Of a stretch of DNA of 64,000 nucleotides, positions 1 through 8,231 are shown piece after piece. The notes beneath the pieces are model-generated. The model saw only the letters and a list, made by a program, of their open reading frames with translations. It was not told the DNA's origin and made no database searches. Both the position numbers and the translations under genes were made by a program. The stretch comes from Escherichia sp. E4742. GTDB lineage: Bacteria; Pseudomonadota; Gammaproteobacteria; Enterobacterales; Enterobacteriaceae. Positions within the stretch are counted from its first letter, which is position 1, and every line of letters begins with the position of its first letter. Location of the stretch: the NCBI RefSeq assembly GCF_005843885.1, contig NZ_CP040443.1:930001-994000 (forward strand), read 5' to 3'.

Positions 1-924
1 GCTCATGACATCACGCATACCGAGGTTAAATCCTTGCCCGGCAATCGGGTGCAGGGTTTGCGCCGCATTGCCCACCAGCACGGTGCGATGGGTAATCGGT
101 CTGGCGGCGCGGGTTAACGCCAGCGGATAAGCACTGCGTTTACCGGCGTGGGTAATTTGCCCCAGTCGCCAGCCAAAGGCAGACTGGAGTTCACGGCAAA
201 ACTTCTCGTCGCTCCACGCCAACACTTCTTCGCGCCGTTCCAGTGGATGACACCAGACCAGCGAACAGCGTCCTTCAGACATCGGCAACATCGCCAGCGG
301 GCCATGTTGCGTAAAGCGCTCAAAAGCGCGCCCTCCATGCGCAACGGAAGTCGCAACGTTGGCAATGACTGCCAGTTGTTCGTAGGGTTCCTGCTGCCAG
401 TCAACGCCACAGGTCGTAGCTAACGCGGAATGCGTACCGTCAGCCGCCACCAGCACGCGACCCGTCAGCGTCTCGCCACTCTCCAGCGTCACTTCAACGT
501 TAGCTGGGGTACGAACAACATTAGCAATGCGATCCGGGCAATGCAGCGTTACGCCAGGCGCTTTGCGCAACAGCGCAAACAGGCGTTGCCCGACATTGTG
601 CAATTCGACAACCTGCCCCAGCGCCGCCAGTTGGTAATCTTCTGCGGCGAGGGTGACGAATCCGGCATGACCACGATCGCTGACATGCACGGTGGTGATG
701 GCGGTTGCGTAATCAGCCAGAGATTGCCAGACGCCGATGCGCGCCAGTTGCTGACAGGTGCCCGCCGCCAGCGCAATAGCCCGTCCATCAAAGCCCGGAT
801 GAGCATGAGACTCTGGCGCGGTCGCTTCAATCAAATGTACCGGCAGCGTCCCATGACTTAACCGGGAAATAGCCAGCGCCAGCGTCGCGCCAGCCATGCC
901 GCCACCGACGATGATTACGCTCAT
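1..924 (-). CDS. ubiH: UbiH, 2-octaprenyl-6-methoxyphenol hydroxylase (3' part cut by window edge)
   Basis: FAD-dependent aromatic monooxygenase of ubiquinone biosynthesis, acting in the membrane-associated Ubi complex. The first 308 codons are visible, starting MSVIIVGGGMAGATLAL, whose GxGxxG dinucleotide fold binds the FAD ADP moiety. RVLVAADG and LVGNAAQTLHPIAGQGFNLG are the other two conserved flavoprotein-hydroxylase motifs. The remaining C-terminal part lies left of base 1. The start codon overlaps the pepP stop by ATGA, so pepP and ubiH are translationally coupled, as in the known ygfB-pepP-ubiH-ubiI order. Identification by sequence recall is very secure. Confidence 0.96.
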   Translation of the reverse strand, partial: MSVIIVGGGMAGATLALAISRLSHGTLPVHLIEATAPESHAHPGFDGRAIALAAGTCQQLARIGVWQSLADYATAITTVHVSDRGHAGFVTLAAEDYQLAALGQVVELHNVGQRLFALLRKAPGVTLHCPDRIANVVRTPANVEVTLESGETLTGRVLVAADGTHSALATTCGVDWQQEPYEQLAVIANVATSVAHGGRAFERFTQHGPLAMLPMSEGRCSLVWCHPLERREEVLAWSDEKFCRELQSAFGWRLGQITHAGKRSAYPLALTRAARPITHRTVLVGNAAQTLHPIAGQGFNLGMRDVMS

Positions 925-2246
925 TGCTTTCTCGCAGCTGCCATCAACGCTTCAATTTCTTCCGGCTTTTTCACCACGCTGGCGGTGAGGTTTTCGTTGC
1001 CGTTTTCGGTAATCACAATGTCGTCTTCAATACGAATGCCGATCCCACGATATTGTTCTGGTACTTCTGCATCCGGCGCAATATACAGACCTGGCTCTAC
1101 GGTCAGCACCATACCCGGTTCAAGAATGCGCGAGCGCTCCTGGCCATAAACGCCCACATCATGGACATCCAGTCCTAACCAGTGGCTAAGGCCATGCATA
1201 AAGAAAGGACGATGGGCGTTCTGAGCGATCAGTTCATCAACATCACCTTTCAGGATGCCGAGTTTTACCAGACCGCCAACCATGATGCGCACCACTTCAC
1301 CAGTGACTTCCTGAATGGAAGTTCCCGGACGATACAGGCGCAGGCTGGTTTCAAGAGACTCCAGCACAATGTCATAGATTTCACGCTGAGCCTGAGTGAA
1401 TTTGCCGTTGACCGGGAAGGTGCGGGTGATATCGCCCGCGTAACCTTTATATTCACAACCAGCATCAATCAACACCAGGTCGCCGTCGCGCAGTTCACTC
1501 TCGTTTTCGGTGTAATGCAGAATGCAGCCGTTTTCACCGCTGCCGACAATGGTGTTATAGGAAGGATAGCGCGCACCGTGGCGGTTGAATTCGTGGTGAA
1601 TTTCGCCTTCCAGATGGTACTCGAACATCCCCGGACGGCATTTTTCCATCGCCCGGGTATGCGCCAGTGCGGTGATTTCACCCGCGCGGCGAAGTACGGC
1701 AATCTCTTCCGGCGATTTGAACAGGCGCATTTCATGAACAATGGGACGCCAGTCGATCATCGTTGCTGGCGCGCTGAGATTTTGCCGCGAGCCTTTACGC
1801 AGTTTTTCCAGCGCACTATTCACGATTTCATCAGCATATGCATATTCGCCCTGGGCGTGGTAAACCACATCCAGACCATTAAGTAGTTGATAAAGTTGCT
1901 GATTGATTTCGCTGAACGCCAGAGCGCGATCAACGCCCAGTTTCTCTGGCGCGGCATCCTGACCTAAACGACGGCCAAACCAGATCTCCGCCGTCAGGTC
2001 GCGCACGCGGTTAAACAAAACGCTGTGGTTATGAGTGTCATCGCTTTTAATCAGCACCAGCACCGCTTCGGGTTCATTAAAGCCGGTGAAGTACCAGAAG
2101 TCGCTGTTCTGACGATAGGGGTATTCGCTGTCGGCGCTACGGGTCACTTCTGGTGCCGCAAAAATCAGCGCGGCGCTGCCGGGTTGCATTTGCTCCACCA
2201 GGGCCTGACGGCGGCGCTGAAATTCCTGCTGAGATATCTCACTCAT
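921..2246 (-). CDS. pepP: Xaa-Pro aminopeptidase P (PepP)
   Basis: Cytoplasmic metallopeptidase that releases an N-terminal residue preceding proline. The 441-residue protein starts MSEISQQEFQRRRQAL; the frame is open further upstream but that extension has no family similarity and overlaps ygfB. The C-terminal pita-bread domain shows the dinuclear Mn ligands: the Asp pair in VLIDAGCEYKGYAGDITRTF, the His in HGLSHWLGLDVHD, and the Glu residues in EPGLYI and IRIEDDI. It lies between ygfB (25 bases upstream) and ubiH (4-base overlap), presumably one transcript. Confidence 0.97.
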   Translation of the reverse strand: MSEISQQEFQRRRQALVEQMQPGSAALIFAAPEVTRSADSEYPYRQNSDFWYFTGFNEPEAVLVLIKSDDTHNHSVLFNRVRDLTAEIWFGRRLGQDAAPEKLGVDRALAFSEINQQLYQLLNGLDVVYHAQGEYAYADEIVNSALEKLRKGSRQNLSAPATMIDWRPIVHEMRLFKSPEEIAVLRRAGEITALAHTRAMEKCRPGMFEYHLEGEIHHEFNRHGARYPSYNTIVGSGENGCILHYTENESELRDGDLVLIDAGCEYKGYAGDITRTFPVNGKFTQAQREIYDIVLESLETSLRLYRPGTSIQEVTGEVVRIMVGGLVKLGILKGDVDELIAQNAHRPFFMHGLSHWLGLDVHDVGVYGQERSRILEPGMVLTVEPGLYIAPDAEVPEQYRGIGIRIEDDIVITENGNENLTASVVKKPEEIEALMAAARKQ

Positions 2247-2271
2247 AACACTCTCCTTACGTTTTTTGTTT

Positions 2272-2850
2272 TTAGTGTAGAGTTGGTTTTTGTACTTCTG
2301 GTGCGGTCGGTTGCGGATGAGTAAAGGTGTCGTGGCATAACAGCGCGGCAACACGGACGTACTCGATGATCTCTTCAAGCGACATTTCCAGCTCTTCTTG
2401 ATCTTCGTCTTCGTCGTAGCCCAGTTGCGCGATGTTACGCAGATCGTCAATGGCTTCGCCGGTTTCGCCAGTCACTTTATCCAGCTTCGGCTGAGTGACG
2501 CCAAGACCGAGCAGGAAGTGATTTACCCAGCCTGCCAACGCATCAGCGCGATCGAAAACGCTAACGCCATCGCCATCAGGCAGATAAAGCTGAAAAAGGA
2601 AGCCGTCATCTTGCAAGGCATCACTGGTGGCAGAGTGCATTTTGCGCAATGCCTGGGCAAGTTCATGCCCGAAAGCCATACCTTCGTTCGTCAGGTCGTG
2701 AAGCAGCGGCAGCCAGGAGCTGTCATCATTACCGCCACATATCATCCCACTGATTAAACCATGCATCTCAGCAGGGGTCAGACCTGTCCCTTGTTGGTTC
2801 AGATACTGGTTCATTTCATTGTAACCAGGCATTTCGTTCTGTATTGACAT
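2272..2850 (-). CDS. ygfB: YgfB, UPF0149 family protein
   Basis: A 192-residue acidic, mostly helical protein of the UPF0149/YecA-like family, beginning MSIQNEMPGYNEMNQYL. I chose this ATG over one two codons upstream because it matches the family length. It contains the conserved MHGLISGMICGG segment near residue 30 and a very acidic stretch (YDEDEDQEELEMS) near residue 145. No catalytic motif is visible. It is first in the ygfB-pepP-ubiH transcript and divergent from zapA. In Pseudomonas a YgfB homologue modulates ampDh3 expression; the role in E. coli is not established. Confidence 0.93.
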   Translation of the reverse strand: MSIQNEMPGYNEMNQYLNQQGTGLTPAEMHGLISGMICGGNDDSSWLPLLHDLTNEGMAFGHELAQALRKMHSATSDALQDDGFLFQLYLPDGDGVSVFDRADALAGWVNHFLLGLGVTQPKLDKVTGETGEAIDDLRNIAQLGYDEDEDQEELEMSLEEIIEYVRVAALLCHDTFTHPQPTAPEVQKPTLH

Positions 2851-2923
2851 AAGCATTCGGCATCAAAGGGAGGAAGATTCATGATATGCTATCACTTTGG
2901 ACCCTGGTGGACCAGAAAAGGGC

Positions 2924-2952
2924 TTGTCTCATTGCACCAGGGTAGCTATAGT
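2924..2952 (+). promoter_or_regulatory. Probable sigma-70 promoter of zapA-ssrS
   Basis: TTGTCT and TATAGT are separated by 17 bases, a good sigma-70 arrangement, about 60 bases upstream of the zapA start codon. A small hairpin (CAGACC / GGTCTG) follows in the leader. The promoter is read from sequence only; no start-site data were available. Confidence 0.5.
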
Positions 2953-3017
2953 TTCGCCCCTTCGCAGACCAAAGGTCTGAAGGCGAAGGCAGCGCAGTCA
3001 ATCAGCAGGAAGGTGGC

Positions 3018-3347
3018 ATGTCTGCACAACCCGTCGATATCCAAATTTTTGGCCGTTCACTGCGTGTGAACTGCCCGCCTGACCAAAGGGATGCGTTGAA
3101 TCAGGCTGCGGACGATCTGAACCAACGGTTGCAAGATCTGAAAGAACGCACTAGAGTCACAAATACTGAACAGTTGGTCTTCATTGCCGCATTGAATATC
3201 AGCTATGAGTTAGCGCAAGAAAAAGCGAAGACTCGTGACTACGCGGCAAGTATGGAACAGCGTATTCGGATGCTGCAACAGACCATAGAACAAGCGTTAC
3301 TTGAACAAGGTCGCATCACCGAAAAAACGAACCAAAACTTTGAATGA
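3018..3347 (+). CDS. zapA: ZapA, cell division protein that cross-links FtsZ
   Basis: Small cytoplasmic FtsZ-associated protein (109 aa) that bundles FtsZ protofilaments and recruits ZapB to the Z ring. The globular N-terminal head ([19 protein letters not shown]) is followed from about residue 45 by a long helix ([20 protein letters not shown]) that forms the tetrameric coiled coil. A ribosome binding site AGGAAGG precedes the ATG. It is directly upstream of the 6S RNA gene, and the two are probably partly co-transcribed, followed by fau. Confidence 0.96.
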
Positions 3348-3388
3348 CACTTTCCGGTTTACTGTGGTAGAGTAACCGTGAAGACAAA

Positions 3389-3572
3389 ATTTCTCTGAGA
3401 TGTTCGCAAGCGGGCCAGTCCCCTGAGCCGATATTTCATACCACAAGAATGTGGCGCTCCGTGGTTGGTGAGCATGCTCGGTCCGTCCGAGAAGCCTTAA
3501 AACTGCGACGACACATTCACCTTGAACCAAGGGTTCAAGGGTTACAGCCTGCGGCGGCATCTCGGAGATTCC
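3389..3572 (+). ncRNA. ssrS: 6S RNA
   Basis: A 184-base RNA that mimics an open promoter and sequesters sigma-70 RNA polymerase in stationary phase. The ends ATTTCTCTGAGATGTT and CATCTCGGAGATTC pair to form the closing stem, and the large central bulge lies around the GAATGTGGC and AAACTGCGACGAC segments. Compared with K-12 as I remember it, one base differs (T at about 3462 where I recall C), still compatible with a G-U pair. Processing from the zapA-ssrS-fau transcript is known for the family. Confidence 0.97.
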
Positions 3573-3592
3573 CTTCTTATCTGGCACCAGCC

Positions 3593-4195
3593 ATGACACA
3601 ACTACCAGAAATCCCACTGACATTATCCCGACAAGAAATCCGTAAAATGATTCGGCAGCGTCGTCGTGCGTTAACGCCGGAGCAACAACGTGAAATGGGC
3701 CAGCTGGCTGCCATGCGGATGATGAGTTATCCCCCTGTTGTGATGGCGCATACGGTCGCTGTATTTCTCTCTTTTGATGGCGAACTCGACACCCAGCCGC
3801 TCATAGAACAACTCTGGCGCGCCGGTAAGCGCGTGTATCTTCCAGTTTTACATCCCTTTAGTGCCGGTAATTTACTGTTCCTGAATTACCATCCTAAGAG
3901 TGAACTGGTGATGAACAGGTTGAAGATCCACGAGCCAAAACTGGACGTGCGTGACGTGCTACCCCTTTCCCGATTAGACGTCCTGATAACGCCGCTGGTC
4001 GCCTTTGATGAGTTCGGTCAACGCCTCGGAATGGGAGGTGGATTTTATGATCGGACATTGCAAAACTGGCAGCACTACAACATACAGCCAGTAGGTTATG
4101 CCCATGATTGCCAGTTGGTGGAAAAACTCCCCGTAGAAGAATGGGACGTCCCGCTGCCTGCGGTGGTTACGCCATCGAAAATCTGGGAGTGGTGA
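3593..4195 (+). CDS. fau: 5-formyltetrahydrofolate cyclo-ligase (YgfA/Fau)
   Basis: Converts 5-formyl-THF to 5,10-methenyl-THF with ATP, clearing an inhibitory folate. The C-terminal signature is GMGGGFYDRTL. The start is ambiguous: I use the ATG at 3593 (200 aa) because it keeps the whole N-terminal helix SRQEIRKMIRQRRRALT that the family shares; the shorter K-12 annotation starts at MIRQRRR (3647, 182 aa). Neither start has a strong ribosome site. An ATG at 3449 in the same frame lies inside 6S RNA and is unlikely. The gene follows ssrS by about 20 bases, the conserved ssrS-ygfA pairing. Confidence 0.92.
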   Translation: MTQLPEIPLTLSRQEIRKMIRQRRRALTPEQQREMGQLAAMRMMSYPPVVMAHTVAVFLSFDGELDTQPLIEQLWRAGKRVYLPVLHPFSAGNLLFLNYHPKSELVMNRLKIHEPKLDVRDVLPLSRLDVLITPLVAFDEFGQRLGMGGGFYDRTLQNWQHYNIQPVGYAHDCQLVEKLPVEEWDVPLPAVVTPSKIWEW

Positions 4196-4253
4196 GAGCG
4201 ACATACCTGCATCGCCCTGATTGACATCGTTGATTCTTTGACCTAATTTAGTG

Positions 4254-4397
4254 AGTAAGGGTAAGGGAGGATTGCTCCTCCCCTGTGACTGACTGTTAAT
4301 AAGCTGGCAAACTTATGAGTAACAGTACAATCAGTATGATGACAAGTCGCATCATAACCCTTCTCCTTTAAGCCCTCGCTTCGGTGAGGGCTTTACC
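4254..4397 (+). ncRNA. sibC: SibC antisense RNA (antitoxin of IbsC)
   Basis: A Sib-family RNA of about 140 bases, recognised from its 5' part (GTAAGGGTAAGGGAGGATTG), the internal complement of the ibs ORF, and the 3' terminator AAGCCCTCGCTTCGGTGAGG followed by GCTTTACC. It is transcribed opposite to ibsC, base-pairs with the ibsC mRNA and prevents translation. It lies between fau and serA, the SibC position in E. coli. Both ends are estimated. Confidence 0.88.
4296..4355 (-). CDS. ibsC: IbsC, 19-residue hydrophobic toxic peptide
   Basis: A 19-codon ORF encoded opposite SibC reads MMRLVIILIVLLLISLPAY, then TAA. It is a single hydrophobic membrane segment, the Ibs toxin type that depolarises the inner membrane when not silenced by its Sib RNA. 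It differs from K-12 IbsC, as I remember it, only near the C terminus (SLPAY instead of SFSAY). It is too short to show up in ordinary ORF calling; the antisense layout makes the call secure. Confidence 0.88.
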   Translation of the reverse strand: MMRLVIILIVLLLISLPAY

Positions 4398-4543
4398 GTT
4401 ACAGCCCTGTGCTGCCCCGTCATCGTAAATCCTCTTTGAGTAAACACAACGCATTGATCTGGCTTTAATTTATTTCTTCGAGCAGGCTCGCAAAGGCGAT
4501 TACACAGCGATGTAAATGCCGTAATTAGCGCGGTAAAAGGGAT

Positions 4544-4576
4544 AAAAAAAACGGGCAAGTCAGCGACCTGCCCGTT
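4544..4576 (-). terminator. Rho-independent terminator of serA
   Basis: On the minus strand the stem ACGGGCAGGTC / GACTTGCCCGT is followed by a run of about eight T. It sits about 20 bases after the serA stop codon. Confidence 0.8.
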
Positions 4577-4595
4577 GTTTGTCAGAGAAGGGAAA

Positions 4596-5828
4596 TCAGT
4601 ACAGCAGGCGGGCGCGAACAGTACCCGGAATAGCTTTCATGGCCTGTAACGCTTTTTCAGCAACGTCTTCGTCAGCTTCAATATCAATAACTACGTAACC
4701 CATCTGGGCAGAAGTTTGCAGATATTGCGCGGCAATGTTGACGCCCTGCTCGGCAAATATTTTGTTCAGCGCAGTCAGCACGCCCGGGCGGTTTTCGTGA
4801 ATGTGCATCAGACGGCGTCCACCATGCAGCGGCAGCGAGACTTCCGGGAAGTTCACCGCAGAGAGTGTGGAGCCATTGTCAGAGTACTTGATTAATTTGC
4901 CCGCAACTTCCAGGCCGATATTCTCCTGCGCTTCCTGAGTCGAACCGCCAATGTGTGGCGTCAGAAGGACGTTGTCGAATTCGCACAGCGGAGAGGTAAA
5001 CGGATCGCTGTTAGTCGCCGGTTCCGTCGGGAACACGTCGATTGCGGCCCCTGCCAGATGTTTGCTCGCCAGAGCGTCACACAGCGCCGGAATATCAACC
5101 ACCGTTCCGCGCGAAGCGTTAATCAGTAGCGAGCCCGGCTTCATCAGCGAGATCTCTTTCGCGCCCATCATATTTTTGGTAGACGCATTCTCTGGCACAT
5201 GCAGACTCACTACATCGCTCATATTCAGCAGGTCGGAAAGATGTTGCACCTGAGTGGCGTTGCCCAAAGGCAGTTTGTTTTCAATATCATAGAAGTAAAC
5301 ATACATCCCCAGCGATTCCGCCAGAATGCCCAGTTGCGTACCAATATGACCATAACCAATAATGCCCAGCTTTTTGCCGCGCGCTTCAAAAGAACCTGCG
5401 GCCAGCTTGTTCCATACGCCACGGTGCGCTTTGGCGTTGGCTTCCGGCACTCCGCGTAATAGCAGCAGAAGTTCGCCAATCACCAACTCAGCAACGGAAC
5501 GCGTATTTGAAAACGGGGCATTAAATACCGGGATCCCGCGTTTTGCCGCAGCATTCAAATCAACCTGGTTGGTCCCAATGCAGAAACAGCCAATAGCGAC
5601 CAGTTTTTCAGCAGCATTGATCACGTCTTCGGTCAGATGGGTACGGGATCGCAAGCCGATGAAGTGGGCATCGCGGATGGATTCTTTTAATTGTTCATCA
5701 TCCAGCGCGCCTTTGTGAAATTCGATGTTGGTGTAACCTGCCGCACGAAGGCTTTCGAGCGCCTTTTGATGCACCCCTTCTACCAGCAGAAACTTAATCT
5801 TGTCTTTCTCCAGCGATACCTTTGCCAT
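4596..5828 (-). CDS. serA: D-3-phosphoglycerate dehydrogenase
   Basis: First committed step of serine synthesis: NAD-dependent oxidation of 3-phosphoglycerate to 3-phosphohydroxypyruvate. The 410-residue protein starts MAKVSLEKDKIKFLLVEG. The Rossmann motif GIIGYGHIGTQLG lies near residue 155, and the catalytic Arg, Glu and His are in INASRGTVVD, DVFPTEP and LTPHIGGST. A C-terminal ACT domain (from about 338, MHIHENRPGVLTALNKIF) gives allosteric inhibition by serine. The upstream region carries a CRP-like site; Lrp and CRP control are known for serA. Confidence 0.98.
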   Translation of the reverse strand: MAKVSLEKDKIKFLLVEGVHQKALESLRAAGYTNIEFHKGALDDEQLKESIRDAHFIGLRSRTHLTEDVINAAEKLVAIGCFCIGTNQVDLNAAAKRGIPVFNAPFSNTRSVAELVIGELLLLLRGVPEANAKAHRGVWNKLAAGSFEARGKKLGIIGYGHIGTQLGILAESLGMYVYFYDIENKLPLGNATQVQHLSDLLNMSDVVSLHVPENASTKNMMGAKEISLMKPGSLLINASRGTVVDIPALCDALASKHLAGAAIDVFPTEPATNSDPFTSPLCEFDNVLLTPHIGGSTQEAQENIGLEVAGKLIKYSDNGSTLSAVNFPEVSLPLHGGRRLMHIHENRPGVLTALNKIFAEQGVNIAAQYLQTSAQMGYVVIDIEADEDVAEKALQAMKAIPGTVRARLLY

Positions 5829-6018
5829 TTACCCAATCCTGTCTTTGAAATGTTGTGTGCGGATTTGCGTCCGCCTTTCAACATATCAAAAAATAATATT
5901 GCGGCAATATGAACGTTTGCGTCGCGATATTGAGGAAATATCACGCAAAGGTATTTCTTGGATGAATATGCTGGTTTAGAGGATTTATTTAGAGCAATCG
6001 ACAACAGCCTGGTAAAAA

Positions 6019-6034
6019 CGTGACACATGTCACC
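6019..6034. promoter_or_regulatory. CRP-like palindrome upstream of serA
   Basis: CGTGACACATGTCACC resembles the CRP consensus (TGTGA, six bases, TCACA), with four of five matches in each half and perfect symmetry in the core. It lies about 190 bases upstream of the serA start and about 50 bases past the rpiA stop, so serA is the more likely target. CRP control of serA is reported in the literature; binding at this exact site is inference. Confidence 0.5.
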
Positions 6035-6082
6035 AAATTTAATGAAGAGAATTTTTTTAACGGGGGAGGTTCCCCCGTCAGA

Positions 6083-6742
6083 TCATTTCACAATGGTTTT
6101 GACACCGTCAGGTGTGCCAATCAGCGCAACGTCCGCGCCACGGTTAGCAAACAAGCCAACAGTTACCACGCCAGGAATCGCATTTATGGCGTTTTCCATC
6201 GCGATCGGGTCAAGGATTTCCATGCCGTGGACGTCGAGGATCACGTTGCCATTATCGGTTACCACACCCTGACGGTATTCCGGACGACCGCCCAGTTTCA
6301 CCAGCTGGCGCGCCACTGCACTACGTGCCATCGGGATAACTTCTACTGGCAGCGGGAATTTGCCCAGAATATCAACCTGCTTGGAAGCATCTGCGATACA
6401 GATAAATTTTTCCGCAACCGAAGCAATGATTTTTTCACGGGTCAGCGCCGCGCCGCCGCCTTTGATCATTTGCATGTGGCCGTTGATTTCATCTGCGCCA
6501 TCAACGTAGATGCCAAGGCTGTCGACTTCGTTGAGATCAAAAACGTGAATGCCGAGGCTCTTCAGTTTTTCAGTGGAAGCATCTGAACTGGAAACGGCCC
6601 CTTCAATCTGGCCTTTCATTGTTCCGAGCGCGTCAATAAAGTGTGCGGCGGTGGAACCTGTACCTACACCAACAATGGTGCCGGGCTGAACATACTGAAG
6701 TGCCGCCCATCCTACTGCTTTTTTCAATTCATCCTGCGTCAT
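6083..6742 (-). CDS. rpiA: Ribose-5-phosphate isomerase A
   Basis: Interconverts ribose 5-phosphate and ribulose 5-phosphate in the pentose phosphate pathway. The 219-residue product starts [15 protein letters not shown] after the ribosome site GCGAAAC; the frame is open for 24 codons more but lacks similarity there. The signature [15 protein letters not shown] binds phosphate, and [20 protein letters not shown] holds the active-site Asp and Lys residues. It is tandem with serA but separated from it by about 250 bases. A GGGGGA/TCCCCC hairpin overlaps the stop codon. Confidence 0.97.
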
Positions 6743-6797
6743 GATCGTTTCGCCTGTGGTATGAAATTTCACACGCATTATATACAAAAAAAGCGAA

Positions 6798-7028
6798 TCA
6801 GACCCCGTTGGCAAGCCGCGTGGTTAACCCATCAATAAAATAACGAGTAATGTTGCTCTTCAGGAAAAAGACGACAAGGGGGCCTGATATCCTGCTCCAC
6901 AGCATAAACCGTTGCACCAACTCTCCGTTCTCCCGCGCAGACGCAATGGGATTATTGGCCGATAAACCAACCTTTACAACACACGGCCCGGGTACTTCAC
7001 AAAGGCTTAGAAAGCACGGTATTGCCAA
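6798..7028 (-). CDS. yqfE: Small hypothetical ORF (possible YqfE)
   Basis: A 76-codon frame with a TTG start in the rpiA-argP gap, the position of the doubtful K-12 gene yqfE. The product ([20 protein letters not shown]...) has no recognisable domain, signal or family. It may be a non-coding remnant that keeps the annotation by tradition; the weak start and odd composition argue against a real protein. Its 3' end would overlap the rpiA promoter region. Confidence 0.25.
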
Positions 7029-7134
7029 CCAAAATGTCCACTATGACCGCTTTTGTATGCGTTAAATACTCTGTAACCAAAGCAAAATTATGTCATAGTT
7101 CGGCATGAGAATATTTGAGGAGCAGGTTAGAGAA

Positions 7135-8028
7135 ATGAAACGCCCGGACTACAGGACATTACAGGCACTGGATGCGGTGATACGTGAACGAGGATTTGAG
7201 CGCGCGGCACAAAAGTTGTGCATTACGCAATCAGCCGTCTCACAACGCATTAAGCAACTGGAAAATATGTTCGGGCAGCCGCTGTTGGTGCGAACAGTTC
7301 CCCCGCGCCCGACAGAACAAGGGCAAAAATTACTGGCACTGCTTCGCCAGGTCGAGCTGCTGGAAGAAGAGTGGCTGGGCGATGAACAAACCGGTTCCAC
7401 CCCACTACTGCTCTCGCTGGCAGTCAACGCCGACAGTCTGGCAACCTGGTTGCTTCCGGCACTGGCTCCTGTACTGGCTGATTCGCCTATTCGTCTGAAC
7501 TTACAGGTGGAAGATGAAACTCGCACCCAGGAGCGTCTGCGTCGAGGTGAAGTGGTCGGCGCGGTGAGTATTCAACATCAGGCGCTGCCTAGTTGCCTGG
7601 TCGATAAACTTGGCGCGCTCGACTATCTGTTCGTCAGCTCCAAACCGTTTGCCGAGAAATACTTCCCCAACGGAGTAAGCCGTTCTGCGCTGCTCAAAGC
7701 ACCGGTTGTCGCGTTTGACCATCTTGACGATATGCACCAGGCATTTTTGCAGCAAAACTTCGATCTGCCGCCAGGTAGCGTACCGTGCCATATCGTTAAC
7801 TCGTCCGAAGCCTTCGTGCAGCTCGCTCGCCAGGGTACAACCTGCTGTATGATCCCACACCTGCAAATTGAAAAAGAATTGGCCAGCGGAGAGTTGATTG
7901 ATCTGACGCCCGGGCTATTCCAACGGCGAATGCTCTACTGGCATCGCTTTGCCCCAGAAAGCCGCATGATGCGTAAAGTCACTGATGCTTTGCTCGACTA
8001 TGGTCACAAAGTGCTTCGTCAGGATTAA
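7135..8028 (+). CDS. argP: ArgP (IciA), LysR-type regulator
   Basis: A 297-residue LysR-family transcription factor that activates argO in response to arginine and represses or activates several lysine-regulated genes; historically also the initiation inhibitor IciA. The N-terminal winged helix is FERAAQKLCITQSAVSQRIK (about residues 21-40), followed by the linker helix and the co-effector domain. The start MKRPDYRTLQALDAV is preceded by GAGGAGCAGG at good spacing, preferred over a start ten codons upstream. Its target argO is in this window at 15.6-16.2 kb. Confidence 0.97.
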   Translation: MKRPDYRTLQALDAVIRERGFERAAQKLCITQSAVSQRIKQLENMFGQPLLVRTVPPRPTEQGQKLLALLRQVELLEEEWLGDEQTGSTPLLLSLAVNADSLATWLLPALAPVLADSPIRLNLQVEDETRTQERLRRGEVVGAVSIQHQALPSCLVDKLGALDYLFVSSKPFAEKYFPNGVSRSALLKAPVVAFDHLDDMHQAFLQQNFDLPPGSVPCHIVNSSEAFVQLARQGTTCCMIPHLQIEKELASGELIDLTPGLFQRRMLYWHRFAPESRMMRKVTDALLDYGHKVLRQD

Positions 8029-8040
8029 TCAATCAGTTAA

Positions 8041-8068
8041 CGCCTGGTAGCACATATCAGGCGTTTTT
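8041..8068 (+). terminator. Rho-independent terminator of argP
   Basis: Stem CGCCTG / CAGGCG around a ten-base loop, followed by TTTTTCTTTTTTTC, starting about a dozen bases after the argP stop. Confidence 0.85.
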
Positions 8069-8231
8069 CTTTTTTTCTTTTTTATTCTTTGAATAACATC
8101 ACAAAACAGACAAATCTCACACGGCAAAAAACGACGCCCCATTCCATTTTTTTTGCTGGCGACAAACCCGTATAAAAAGCTCACCGTAAGCGCAAACACC
8201 CTCATTTTTATTGCGTTTTATGGAGCAAATA

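Noticed and set aside
6060..6085. GGGGGA/TCCCCC hairpin at the rpiA stop as a terminator
   Set aside because: On the minus strand the stem is followed by an A run, not T; the T run is on the wrong side, so intrinsic termination of rpiA is not supported.
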